Positions 16,101-22,660 of a DNA stretch of 22,787 nucleotides are shown piece by piece. This stretch comes from Streptosporangium amethystogenes (GTDB lineage: Bacteria > Actinomycetota > Actinomycetes > Streptosporangiales > Streptosporangiaceae). The stretch spans positions 1 to 22,787 of the forward strand of contig NZ_JOEQ01000071.1 in assembly GCF_000721075.1 (NCBI RefSeq), in the 5' to 3' direction. The notes under the pieces were generated by a model, which worked only from the letters and a program-made list of their open reading frames with translations, made no database searches and was not told where the DNA came from. A program made the translations under genes and the position numbers. The stretch's first letter is position 1; every line of letters begins with the position of its first letter.

Positions 16101-17915
16101 GTCCGGCACCGTCCTGATCACAGACGGCTGGTCGGGATCGGGTTGAGGATTGTTGGGGTTGAGTGAGTTCCACTCCTCCTGGCTCACGTCGGCAGGGCGT
16201 CCGAAGGTGACGGCCGGATTCTCCACGAACTCCGGCGCCTGTCCCTGCATCGCCTCCGCCTCCGCGTCGGAGACCTCGCCCGCCTCTATCGGCTGGCTCG
16301 ACCGGTAGGTAGCCGCCCGGATCTGGTCCGCGGTCGCGCTGTCGGGGAAGCCTTCGCCGGCCTTGAACCATCCGACGTCGTCACCGGGCGGATACTCCGG
16401 GGCCGGCGTGTATTCGACCATGAGGGTGGGTGGGTGGCGGTAGCCGGGGTAGGGGTCGCCGCTGTATTCGCTGGCGTAGTACTGGCGCCAGTTGATCGCC
16501 GGGCTCTCGGTGACCGCTTGCAGCACCAGCCCATGGTTGGCCACGCCCTGTTCGATCCAGGCGCGGGCCATGCCGGTGATCCGGTGCACCAGCGCCGCTT
16601 CACTGGCGCACCAGGTGCCGCTGGCGTCGATGTTGTAGCCGGCCTTGTTGCCTGAGCCCCCCATGATGCCGGCGCTGGAGGGCTGGTTGGACCAGCTCAA
16701 GCCGGTGGGGGTCCAGGCGGAGGTGATGAGAGAGGCGGCGATGCCCGACCCGATCTCGTTGCCGCACAGCTGGCCGTTGGGGCCGCCGGACTTGTAGTTC
16801 CAGACATACAGGTCCGCATCAACCACCGTGGCGCCCACGAGCTCCGGTGCCGTGGTGTTGAACTTCAGGTAGATGCGGGCGATGTCGGCGCTGGTCTGGG
16901 TGGTGCCGGCGCGCAGCCATCCGGCCGCGGCGTTGTTGCTGCCCGGGCTGTTCTTGCTGACCCAGGCGTCGTCAGGGGTGCCGCCGCCGAACCATTGGGA
17001 GGCGGCGGCGATCGTCACCGGATAGGTGACCGCCGGGTCGGCCAGGAACGTCGCATCCGGGGTGAACACCAGCTGCGAGGTCTTGCCGGAGGTCTCCACC
17101 CGGGCGGTGACCGGGGAGCTCTTACCCTCCTCGGGGGAGGCCTCCACCTTGGCGTCCATCGCGGTCAGCACGACCGGCGCCGCCTTCGCCTCGCCCTTGG
17201 CATCCTTCAGCTGCGGCAACCCCTCGGGCCCCTTGCCGAACGAGGTGCCCTTGGGCAGCGTGAGCGGCAGCCGTACCGTCACCGGGCCGTCCGGCTTGCG
17301 CCGGAAGACCACCTGGGAGACGAACCCGTCGGCCAGGGCCAGCACCACCAGGTCGGCGCCCGGCGCGACGGCATCGGGGTAGGTGACCGTGCTGCCGGAG
17401 ATCTTCGGCTCCGGCAACGCCCGGGTCACCTCCAAGGCAATCTTGCCTTCTTCCTCGGCGGCCGACACCAGGTGCTTGGTGCCGCGCCCGCCGAAGGTCA
17501 GCGGAGTTTTGACCCGTGCGGCCTGCAGCGTGCCGTCGCGGGTCACGATGCGGGTGTCGACGGGCTCCCAGGCGCCGCTGGCCTTGTTCTTGAGCTGGAC
17601 GGGCCGGGTGTGCAGCTCGGCGCGCAGGTTCTTGCCGTCGGGCTGTGCCCAGACCTTCATGGTCTCGGTGAACCGGGAAGGCACCTCAACGGGCTTGCCG
17701 GACGTGGCCGCCTTGTCCCAGGCGGTCTTGAGCGTTGGATCGGAGGTGGCGCTCGGCTGGGTTGGCGATGCGGGGGTCGGGGTGGGGGGCGGGGTGGGGC
17801 CCTGGGCGGCCGCGGGCACGCTCAGCAGTGAGAGCGGCAGCGCTACAACCCCGATCAGGGCAGCGTGACGGCGCGTCCGGCTGGATAAGCCTGACGCTGT
17901 GGGTGATGTGTTCAC
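13179..17915 (-). CDS. Secreted DNRLRE / Ig-like / NucA-NucB nuclease protein
   Basis: A 1578-residue exported multidomain protein. The start GTG 17915 has AAAGG at a suitable distance. Residues 1-38 are a Sec signal peptide (RRRHAALIG-type basic start, hydrophobic core, AAA cleavage site), then a Thr/Pro linker. DNRLRE domain 1 lies at about 305-505 and domain 2 at about 720-895; SbsA/Big_5 Ig-like domains at about 597-692 (ARFSEPVTGA) and 912-1008 (VTFSEPVAAA) separate them, with Pro/Ser/Thr linkers. The final 400 residues end in a NucA/NucB deoxyribonuclease domain: C1490-D1491-E1492 in SCDEFPFAATHQGA and D1518-N1519 in ATDNSTAGSWMGWW. This family makes extracellular DNases such as Bacillus NucB. 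No LPxTG anchor. Likely role: extracellular or surface DNA cleavage; toxin use is possible. Appears intact. Confidence 0.88.
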   Translation of the reverse strand: MNTSPTASGLSSRTRRHAALIGVVALPLSLLSVPAAAQGPTPPPTPTPASPTQPSATSDPTLKTAWDKAATSGKPVEVPSRFTETMKVWAQPDGKNLRAELHTRPVQLKNKASGAWEPVDTRIVTRDGTLQAARVKTPLTFGGRGTKHLVSAAEEEGKIALEVTRALPEPKISGSTVTYPDAVAPGADLVVLALADGFVSQVVFRRKPDGPVTVRLPLTLPKGTSFGKGPEGLPQLKDAKGEAKAAPVVLTAMDAKVEASPEEGKSSPVTARVETSGKTSQLVFTPDATFLADPAVTYPVTIAAASQWFGGGTPDDAWVSKNSPGSNNAAAGWLRAGTTQTSADIARIYLKFNTTAPELVGATVVDADLYVWNYKSGGPNGQLCGNEIGSGIAASLITSAWTPTGLSWSNQPSSAGIMGGSGNKAGYNIDASGTWCASEAALVHRITGMARAWIEQGVANHGLVLQAVTESPAINWRQYYASEYSGDPYPGYRHPPTLMVEYTPAPEYPPGDDVGWFKAGEGFPDSATADQIRAATYRSSQPIEAGEVSDAEAEAMQGQAPEFVENPAVTFGRPADVSQEEWNSLNPNNPQPDPDQPSVIRTVPDLGATNAQPDVHVEARFSEPVTGAHITLKDRTGQTVPGTSGANASGDGAAFVPDAPLAPGMQYTAEVSGAQDADGHPMVAPYNWPFTITLSTSTPTPTPTDPPGEQRTISLPVQADTWVDDQGSVGPQGPTLWSGAYDYEQFKAIERSFLSFDTSPIAGKTIVGAELELWNSSAYGCGTSQSGIKAQRLTQPWNADLLTWDNQPATSGEGESIARDPGGCTDDSPATDVAWTWQVKDIVQAWTSGQDDYGFMLRGVDESSDAPQYDRGFHAAETEAEVPHPPVLKVTFIDGGAGPSPSPSPTTGPDTVPPTVVAVEPADGADDVAPDAQIKVTFSEPVAAASLALEDIFMEEGLPGDTTMSPDRRVLTFTPRLPLDSWYWSTVSGVTDDAGNAMAEPYEWWFGVGPLLTMAPKKARASTTTAGGPSVSRAWTRTRKAGDGVAKLVTTTPEFMIKVADPGKRHAVVEVQVEHGPKVPAQGKGLIWSGIAKSGPGSVGIVRMPAGKISDGWDVRWRARTLSGGVTGAWSGWQAVTVDTSRAAPLASVKAVAAEPTFTYDRVENDAQCRALTGPKAYTVKNSYNWCMWGEIGSQVSFYVNRRRVGSIRYDARVTLIAHSFTGEAKSTAARLANQYDSRQFKVYFHLDKLERSGKTNIPALLPTVKAGAETFPFSLGLAFNPTNKCSVSPIGLNKFIYKTPEAWEQEGGNFTFTSDPADFAAPDRRARCKLQPQVHMIEQTLDPYAYLMQENPVFRCDSSPAIKTAKGGCVVFKDGRPVFELSKAAQVKGPGNQLMTNPVKESAQHIWDAWNKPASTVPYDPNKKIPGFSWSTPLQRNTDTSKKGLGGENRKVAIKQCDTSFSDSRPRPPGKRYTRNLKDPQGNTIIRSCDEFPFAATHQGASLAGTNYSARAILATDNSTAGSWMGWWFERNRVLEKQKFTVRISDSQEPGSLGYYPPPPGTDTLADEQIVPDAEAS

Positions 17916-18140
17916 TCCAGCCTTTCAAATAGATGCGGCTAAATTTCGCAAAACGGAGCGATCATCACATAAAGCGCAAATAAAAGTAAAGATCGTTTCT
18001 AGTGACGGGGACGATGTGCTCTGTAAGGGAAACGGCCCGCACTATGAAGTGTTTTTGCCGGGCGGCGCGATCCATGGCCAGAAGGCGCGTTCGGGGATGG
18101 CGGGTGCCGGTCGTGGATCCGCGTTTTTGCGGATGTCTGA
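17916..18140. promoter_or_regulatory. AT-rich upstream region of the nuclease gene
   Basis: Positions 17925-18005 are much richer in A and T than anything around (runs such as AAATAAAAGTAAAG), the usual look of an actinomycete promoter or imported segment. I could not settle on one -35/-10 pair with good spacing on the minus strand. The rest to 18140 holds no recognised gene. Confidence 0.35.
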
Positions 18141-18235
18141 AACCAGCCGACTCTCAGACAAGGTCGACCAGACGGGGAGTCGGACCAGCTGGTTCTCCGT
18201 CTAGACGATCTTGTATGAGAATCGATCGATTCTCA
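18141..18235. repeat. Dyad-rich site upstream of recombinase remnant
   Basis: CCGACTC (18147-18153) pairs with GAGTCGG (18177-18183), AACCAGC (18141-18147) with GCTGGTT (18188-18194), and ACCAGCTGGT (18184-18193) is itself palindromic. Further on, 18216-18235 is a perfect 20-bp palindrome centred on GATCGATC. Nested dyads before a serine-recombinase start suggest an old res site. Confidence 0.45.
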
Positions 18236-18357
18236 ACACCCTGGCCGGAGCCCCCTTTACGAACCGCCGACAGCCCGCCGGAGTGTCGGAAAAACGTGTT
18301 ACGAAGTCGGAGTGTTCATCAACTCCCGCAACACCGTTTTCTCCACACTTCCGAGGT

Positions 18358-18528
18358 GTGACGACGCTCCCCGACGATCCGGCCCCCGCCGCAGTGATCC
18401 GCCAGGCCGCCGACGACCTCCTTGGCGCCGAACCTACAGTCCTCACCGGAGCGCTCGTCGGCTACGCCCGGGTCTCCACCCGCGATCAGCGCCTCGACCG
18501 ACAGACCCGCGCGCTCGAAGCCGCCGAA
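18358..18528 (+). pseudogene. Serine recombinase, N-terminal remnant
   Basis: From GTG 18358 the frame gives about 57 residues: an Ala/Asp-rich lead, then VGYARVSTRDQRLDRQTRAL, the beginning of a resolvase/invertase domain with the nucleophile Ser in ARVST. At about 18528 the homology breaks off and another gene fragment follows in a different frame. The catalytic E helix and the DNA-binding part are absent, so it is inactive. It differs clearly from the intact recombinase at 6518 and has its own dyad-rich upstream DNA, so it belongs to a separate element. Confidence 0.7.
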
Positions 18529-18764
18529 CCTTCGTCTACGACGCTACCGGTGAGACGGTCCAGGTCAGCGCCCATAGGAAAGCGGATCCGGGCGACATCT
18601 ACGCCGCCCGGATCACCCCCGAAGGCGACAAGGCAGGGCTGCGGAACGTGAAGGGCGTGCTGGCCCACCTCACCTCCGCGTTTGGCGGCCTGGCCCTTCT
18701 AGGAATGGCGCTGATGGGCTTGGTGTTCTTCGCACCGGTGAACACGTTGTGGCCGTTCATGTCC
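18529..18764 (+). pseudogene. Membrane-protein C-terminal fragment (DUF3592-like)
   Basis: In the frame containing FVYDATGETVQVSAHRKADP and then GLRNVKGVLAHLTSAFGGLA there is a short soluble stretch followed by one hydrophobic helix (LALLGMALMGLVFF). The layout, beta-rich then a transmembrane helix near the end, resembles DUF3592 proteins, but this is a weak match by eye. It has no start: at about 18528 it is fused to the recombinase remnant, and at 18765 it is cut by the Tn3-type left end. The reading frame enters the inverted repeat and stops inside it. Confidence 0.4.
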
Positions 18765-18812
18765 GGGGTTGAGGAACCTGGGAACAGCCGTTGGCGCTGA
18801 GATTGATCTTGG
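18765..18812 (+). repeat. Tn3-type terminal inverted repeat, left end
   Basis: Outer end GGGGTTGAGG, inner end near GATTGATCTTGG. It differs from the right end (21046-21093) only at one base (GCTGAGA against GCCGAGA). It shares the core CAGCCGTTGGCGCTGAGA with the ends of the miniature element at 9952-10281 but has CCTGGGAA where those have CCGCGGA. Confidence 0.85.
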
Positions 18813-18879
18813 TTGTGTGTAGTGACGTGTGGAGCATTGAGCATGCAGGTCAGCGGCGGTCGTGGCGTCGGCGGGCGGC

Positions 18880-19773
18880 TCAGATCTCGGTGTCTGCGAC
18901 GTCGTCGGCGAGGAGGGTGTACAGCTGGGTGGTTTCGGTGGAGGCGTGGCCGAGCCGCCGGCGGACGACCTCGATGGAGACGCCGGCGTTGATGAGTTCG
19001 GTGGCGTGGGCGTGCCGTAGCTGGTGGATCTCGATGTCGACTCCGGCCGCCTCGCAGTAGCCCTGCCACCGGTGGTGGGCGGCGTCGTAGGACAACGGTC
19101 CGTCGGTCCCGTTGATGCTGGCGCGGAAGACGGGGCCGAACCGGTAGCCGGCGCGACTCAGGTAGAGCTTGAGGAGGGCGACGTAGCCGTGGTCGTCCAG
19201 CAGGACGGTGCGGACGGTGCCGCCCTTGCCGTGGATGCGGACGTGCTCGTCGTCTTGGCGGAGGTCGAAGTCATCGAGGTCCAGGGAGCAGGCTTCGGCG
19301 GCGCGGGTTCCGCACACGTAGATCGTCTCGAACAGGACCCGGTCACGGAGCCGGTCGAGGGGGACGTCCTTGCGCGGCCGACGGCTACAGATCGAGCCCA
19401 GAACCTTGGTGATGTCGGCGGTCGCGGCGGGCCGGGGCAGGTTCTTGGACACCTTGATAGTGTCGATCTTGTCCATGGGGTTGGCGTCGAGCAGGTCGTG
19501 GCGCACGGCCCACTTGCACCAGGAGGCGACGGCGGCGCGCTTGCGGGTCGCGGCCGACAGGGCGCCGACCGCGGTAAGGAACTCCCGGATGGGCGGCGCG
19601 GTCAGTTCGGCGATCTCGCCGTCGCAGTGCGCGGTGAACTGGAGGAGATCGCCGCGGTAGGCGCGCAGGGTGTGCGGGGAAGCGCCCGTGTTCTTGCGGT
19701 CGGTGAGGAAATCGTCGAGATGACGGGCGAGCGGATGCTCGCGCCCGAGGTGTTCGACGATCACCGGATCCAC
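18880..19773 (-). CDS. Tyrosine recombinase (TnpI/XerC-like)
   Basis: A 297-residue integrase. GTG 19773 is chosen because GGGAGG lies about eight bases upstream; longer readings run through the recombination site. Residues 10-95 are the SAM-like core-binding domain (LARHLDDFLTDRK...SPHTLRAYRGDLLQF). The catalytic domain shows R157 (CGTRAAEA), K183 (HGKGG), H250-x-x-R253 (HQLRHAHA), H276 (LGHAST) and nucleophile Y285 (LYTLL), the complete set. Length and sequence resemble XerC/D and the TnpI resolvases of Tn4430-type Tn3 transposons (TnpI about 284 residues). It lies inside Tn3 ends with a 28-bp dif-like core 100 bp upstream, so cointegrate resolution is the likely job. Looks intact. Confidence 0.9.
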   Translation of the reverse strand: MDPVIVEHLGREHPLARHLDDFLTDRKNTGASPHTLRAYRGDLLQFTAHCDGEIAELTAPPIREFLTAVGALSAATRKRAAVASWCKWAVRHDLLDANPMDKIDTIKVSKNLPRPAATADITKVLGSICSRRPRKDVPLDRLRDRVLFETIYVCGTRAAEACSLDLDDFDLRQDDEHVRIHGKGGTVRTVLLDDHGYVALLKLYLSRAGYRFGPVFRASINGTDGPLSYDAAHHRWQGYCEAAGVDIEIHQLRHAHATELINAGVSIEVVRRRLGHASTETTQLYTLLADDVADTEI

Positions 19774-19797
19774 GTCCTCACCCTCCCGTGCGCCGAG

Positions 19798-19902
19798 TTG
19801 CCAGATAACTGGGAATCGAACGGCCCATCGTGGAGGGATGATTCCATGCTCACCATGGCCATTCGATCTTGGTCTTGCCAGATAACGAAGGTTATCTCGC
19901 AA
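19798..19902. promoter_or_regulatory. Candidate tyrosine-recombinase resolution site (IRS-like)
   Basis: A 28-bp core at 19875-19902 has 11-bp arms TTGCCAGATAA and TTATCTCGCAA (inverse of each other at 10 of 11 positions) around a 6-bp centre CGAAGG, the same 11-6-11 layout as dif/Xer sites. TTGCCAGATAAC recurs in direct orientation at 19798-19809 and could be an accessory binding repeat. ATCGAACGGCC and GGCCATTCGAT between them form another dyad. The site overlaps the leader of the recombinase gene, so binding may also autoregulate it. Confidence 0.6.
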
Positions 19903-20022
19903 CCCTTCGGCGGGCGAGGCGTTCAGGCTGGAGCTGTGGATCTTTTCAGGACTTCGCCAATCCGGCCGGGGTGCACGGTGGGTGATTATGGTATGCATAG
20001 TGATCTATGGGAGGATTTTCCC

Positions 20023-20457
20023 ATGGTATCCGTTAGGCAGTTTCAAGTCGCCTTCGATTGCGCTTCACCTGAGCGTGTCGGTCGCTTCTGGTGCGAGGTG
20101 TTGGGGTATGTCGCGCCGGCACCGCCTGAGGGGTTCGCCAGTTGGGACGACTTCAATCGCACGCTGCCGCCCGAGCAGCGGGACTCATGGTTCGCATGCA
20201 GCGACCCCTCGGGTGTCGGTCCGCGGCTGTACTTCCAGCGCGTTCCCGAAGGGAAGGTCGCCAAGAATCGGTTGCACCTTGACGTGCGGGTCGGCACCGG
20301 ACTCGTCGGTGCAGAGCGCCTGGCAACCCTCGAGGCCGAATGCGCACGATTGATCCCTCTCGGCGCGAAACGCGTGCGGCTCCTGCCCGCCGATGAAGAA
20401 AACGAGTCGTGCCTCGTGATGCAGGACATCGAGGGCAACGAGTTCTGCCTGGGCTGA
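20023..20457 (+). CDS. VOC-family (glyoxalase-like) protein
   Basis: A 144-residue protein. ATG 20023 has GGGAGG nine bases upstream and begins MVSVRQFQVAFDCASP; the frame is open far upstream only because it is antisense to the recombinase. The fold has the two beta-alpha-beta-beta-beta modules of the vicinal-oxygen-chelate family: FQVAFDCASPERVGRFWCEV LGY at the start, LYFQRVPEGK and LHLDVRVG in the middle and NEFCLG at the end. Most resembles the Glyoxalase_6 group used in actinomycetes for small-molecule binding, resistance or detoxification. Metal ligands cannot be assigned safely. Sitting between tnpA remnant and recombination site, it is probably transposon cargo. Divergent from the recombinase, separated by about 250 bp. 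Confidence 0.82.
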   Translation: MVSVRQFQVAFDCASPERVGRFWCEVLGYVAPAPPEGFASWDDFNRTLPPEQRDSWFACSDPSGVGPRLYFQRVPEGKVAKNRLHLDVRVGTGLVGAERLATLEAECARLIPLGAKRVRLLPADEENESCLVMQDIEGNEFCLG

Positions 20458-20527
20458 CGAACTTCTACCTCGTTGAACGCGACACAGACCTGACTCGCTG
20501 ATCGGCTCCCACGGGGAAGGCTGTCCG

Positions 20528-20970
20528 TCAGCTCTCCCTTCGCACCGCGCCGCTGTTGATCTCGGGAAGATCGGGGATCTCGCCGAGTTCGCGCAGTTCC
20601 TCGGAAGGCCCGGACGAAGCGATGGCATAGCGGCCCAGGAAATTCACGTGGGCGTGGCCCAGCGGGCTGAGCCGGGCGACGTCCTCGTCTTTGACGGGCA
20701 CCCCCTGGGCGCGGAGATGTTCGACGGCGGCCGACAGGTAGCGGGTATTCCAGAGAGCAACGGCATTGACGACCAGGCCGAGAGCTGCGAGTTGGTCCTC
20801 TTGGCCCTCACGGTATGCCTGTCGGATCTGGCCGCCCCCGCCGTGGCAGATCTTGCGGGCGAGCCGGTGTCGGGATTCCTGCACGGTGAGTTGCTTGTTC
20901 AGCTTCCGGTGGTAGGTGTCGTCGATCGGGTCGAGGATGCTCAGCAGGTGCAGCGTCTTGTCGATTCCAG
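20528..20970 (-). pseudogene. tnpA: Tn3-family transposase, C-terminal fragment
   Basis: From about codon 34 of the open frame the protein reads IDKTLHLLSILDPIDDTYHR, KQLTVQESRHRLARKICHG and GQIRQAYREGQEDQLAALGL, then VVNAVALWNTRYLSAAVEHL and ARLSPLGHAHVNFLGRYA near the C-terminus. This is the final 110-140 residues of a Tn3-type DDE transposase (normally about 1000) of the HVNFLGRY-ending subgroup. The 33 residues before it are translated from the DNA between the deletion point and the right inverted repeat and do not match the family. The gene once ran from the right end inward; about 85 per cent has been deleted, including the catalytic Asp residues. Confidence 0.85.
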
Positions 20971-21045
20971 CTCCGAGAACCGCGACCCCTCCGGAACCTC
21001 CAACAGTCCGAACAACGCCCGCGGCAACCCCGAATCCGCGCGAGA

Positions 21046-21093
21046 CCAAGATCAATCTCGGCGCCAACGGCTGTTCCCAGGTTCCTCAACCCC
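21046..21093 (-). repeat. Tn3-type terminal inverted repeat, right end
   Basis: The inverse of 18765-18812 with a single mismatch (47 of 48). The outer end CCCC is at 21090-21093. The open frame of the downstream protein runs straight through it, so the frame alone does not show the real start of that protein. Confidence 0.85.
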
Positions 21094-22027
21094 GAAGTTC
21101 CACGCGGACGCCGACCAGGGCCGAGTCTGGCATCTGCTCGCGGGCGCGCAGCACCAATCGCCCACCCATGTGAGCTTCCAGCGCATCACGCCCAGCAGCG
21201 ACTCCACGGGCAGGCAGCGCAGTCGTGACCAGCAAGCTCGCGTCTTCAAGGAGATGACGGCTTGGGCCACGAACCATAGCAAGATCCCGATCACGGAAGT
21301 TCAGCTGGCTGAAGCTGTTGAACTGCTGGGCTGGTGGCGTGATGCCCGCAGTCAACCGGCCCTCGGCCGTGTGACGGCGAACGTGCGCGTGATCGAAGTC
21401 GCGGCATCAAGGGCGTCGACGCCGAAAGTCGTACCGTGGGCAGAGCACCTGACCATGTACATGAAGCCGGCATGGCTGGTGTATCAGACCCGCAGCGAGC
21501 TTGCTTCCACGATCTATGACGCGGTTGGAGCCGATATGTCGCAGCTGCCGACAACGATGTGGAAGCCACTCCAAGACATTGCAGGCAAGACGGTGCACTA
21601 CGACGGCCTCGACCGGGTCGAGCTGGTGCCGAACTCGACCCGTCAGGCCGTCACAGAGCTGCTGGCTCTTTTCCCTCACCACCACCAGGCGGGCCGACGG
21701 CTGAGCTCTCTTCACCAGCGGCTGGACGACCCGGTCGCGTTCCGCAAATGGCATCGCGAGCTTGAGGACCAGTGGGAGTGCCTGATCAACCGGCTCGTAC
21801 GAGTGCGCAACGCCGTGACCCACGGTGGACCGGCGGCGAACAGTGCGATTGAAAGTGTCGCCCACTTCAGTGACTGCCTCGCCGCATGGGAGATCGAGAC
21901 CCTCCTGGAGGCTGCCTTGACCGGCGACGACCTGCCTGCTGCCCACAAGAAATTCCTGACCGAGCAGTCGAATCTCCTGGACGCCTGGATGAAGGCTCAA
22001 CACCCAGGAGATCATCTCTACCTATAG
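21094..22027 (+). pseudogene. HEPN-like uncharacterised protein, 5' end cut off
   Basis: About 310 codons remain, running from the Tn3 right end to TAG 22025-22027. Upstream sequence in the same frame is transposon DNA, so the native start is missing. The protein is mostly helical. Near the C-terminus LINRLVRVRNAVTHGG contains R-N-x-x-x-H, the R-x4-6-H motif with a polar residue after Arg that marks HEPN RNase domains, followed by helices VAHFSDCLAAWEIETLLEAAL. The middle part (VELLGWWRDARS, LTMYMKPAWLVYQTRSELAS) is unassigned. HEPN proteins often serve in RNA-cleaving defence or toxin systems; that role is only suggested here. Codon bias is normal for the region. Confidence 0.5.
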
Positions 22028-22093
22028 GGGCGTGCAACCACCCAGACTCGGCCACCAACTTCACCGCCTCACTCACCGGCCACCCGCCACCTC

Positions 22094-22428
22094 GATCGGC
22101 CCGTGACCATCACTGGCCCCCTGACCCGGCATGTGTGGCACTGCGCGGTGCGCGCCGCCCCCGACGACCACCAGCTCACCGACGCCATCTCCGTCGACAT
22201 CATCGACGCTGCCGTACGGCAACGACCAGGCGTGCCGGTGGATCGCCATCCGGCACGCCGCCGACCACATCCACCTCATTGCGACCCTCACCCGCCAAGA
22301 CGGCAGGAAATCCAACTTCGCAACAACTGGTTCGCGATGCGCGCCGCCTGCTGCCGCGCCGAGGTCCGATACGGGCTACGCCGTACGGCAGCGCTACCGC
22401 CCATCGATGACGACCGGCGTCACTGACA
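22094..22428 (+). pseudogene. Relaxase/mobilization nuclease fragment, frameshifted
   Basis: Three pieces in two frames follow the order of actinobacterial MobA/VirD2-like relaxases: TRHVWHCAVRAAPDDHQLTD, then in another frame NDQACRWIAIRHAADHIHLI with ATLTRQDGRKSN, then back in the first frame WFAMRAACCRAEVRYGLRRTA. HAADHIH is the metal-binding His motif of the relaxase domain. At least two frameshifts break it, and both the catalytic Tyr region and the C-terminal part are absent. It shows that a mobilizable or conjugative element once sat here. The downstream tandem repeats begin within 30 bp of its end. Confidence 0.65.
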
Positions 22429-22490
22429 ACAAATCCGCGTGACCCGCTGACAACAATCCCGCGCATCCACTGACAACAAGTCCGCGCGCA
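22421..22490. repeat. Three tandem 23-24-bp repeats
   Basis: The unit CTGACAACAA-n-TCCGCG starts at 22423, 22447 and 22470; the second copy reads CTGACAACAATCCCGCG. The bases between copies vary. Such a set may be iterons of a plasmid origin or transfer site, or the multiple end-repeats found at IS21-family termini. No istA/istB or rep gene is in the window to decide. Confidence 0.55.
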
Positions 22491-22570
22491 ACATTCGTGT
22501 CCTTGAGCTTGCGCACCACGCCCGCATCTTCCAAGTCAATCTCCATCGATACCTGGATTACAGTACTCAC
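22490..22570 (-). pseudogene. IS256-type transposase N-terminal stub (tentative)
   Basis: GTG 22570, with AGGAG ten bases upstream, opens a frame reading STVIQVSMEIDLEDAGVVRK and LKDTNVARGLV before running into the tandem repeats. The DAGVVRKL...NVARxLV pattern recalls the start of actinobacterial IS256-family transposases, and an IS256-like end lies about 90 bp upstream (22661-22679), the expected distance. Only about 30 residues are left. The family call is a reasoned guess from position and short similarity. Confidence 0.35.
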
Positions 22571-22660
22571 CAGGTACGTTCTCCTCACAGATCGTCGATC
22601 TCCAGCACGTCTCAGGCTGGCAGGTGATCACGCAGCGCTACCACCGAATACGGGACAGAG

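Larger units (their letters stand above)
18765..21093. mobile_element. Tn3-family element with tyrosine recombinase (TnpI type), tnpA deleted
   Basis: The ends are 48-bp inverted repeats: 18765-18812 starts GGGGTTGAGGAACCTGGGAA and continues CAGCCGTTGGCGCTGAGA; 21046-21093 is its inverse with one mismatch. The GGGG start and about 38-bp core length are Tn3 traits. Inside are a tyrosine recombinase (18880-19773), its probable recombination site (19798-19902), a VOC-family gene (20023-20457) and a C-terminal transposase piece (20528-20970). No 5-bp target repeat flanks the ends (TGTCC left, GAAGT right), so a border deletion or recombination has happened. It cannot transpose alone. Confidence 0.75.

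Noticed and set aside
16995..17831. Long plus-strand open frames opposite the nuclease gene (also 13416-14051 and 14178-15044)
   Set aside because: They are antisense shadows of a clear multidomain gene, with repetitive Gly/Arg-rich composition and no family motifs.
19024..20022. 477-codon plus-strand frame leading into the VOC gene
   Set aside because: Its first two thirds lie antisense to the tyrosine recombinase; only the part from ATG 20023, with a ribosome-binding site, matches a protein family.
20648..21093. Upstream 5' extension of the HEPN-like frame
   Set aside because: It is antisense to the transposase fragment and passes through the terminal inverted repeat, so the open frame is accidental there.
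22423..22489. CRISPR array
   Set aside because: Only three units of 23-24 bp with 6-8 variable bases between them; no spacer-sized segments and no cas gene.
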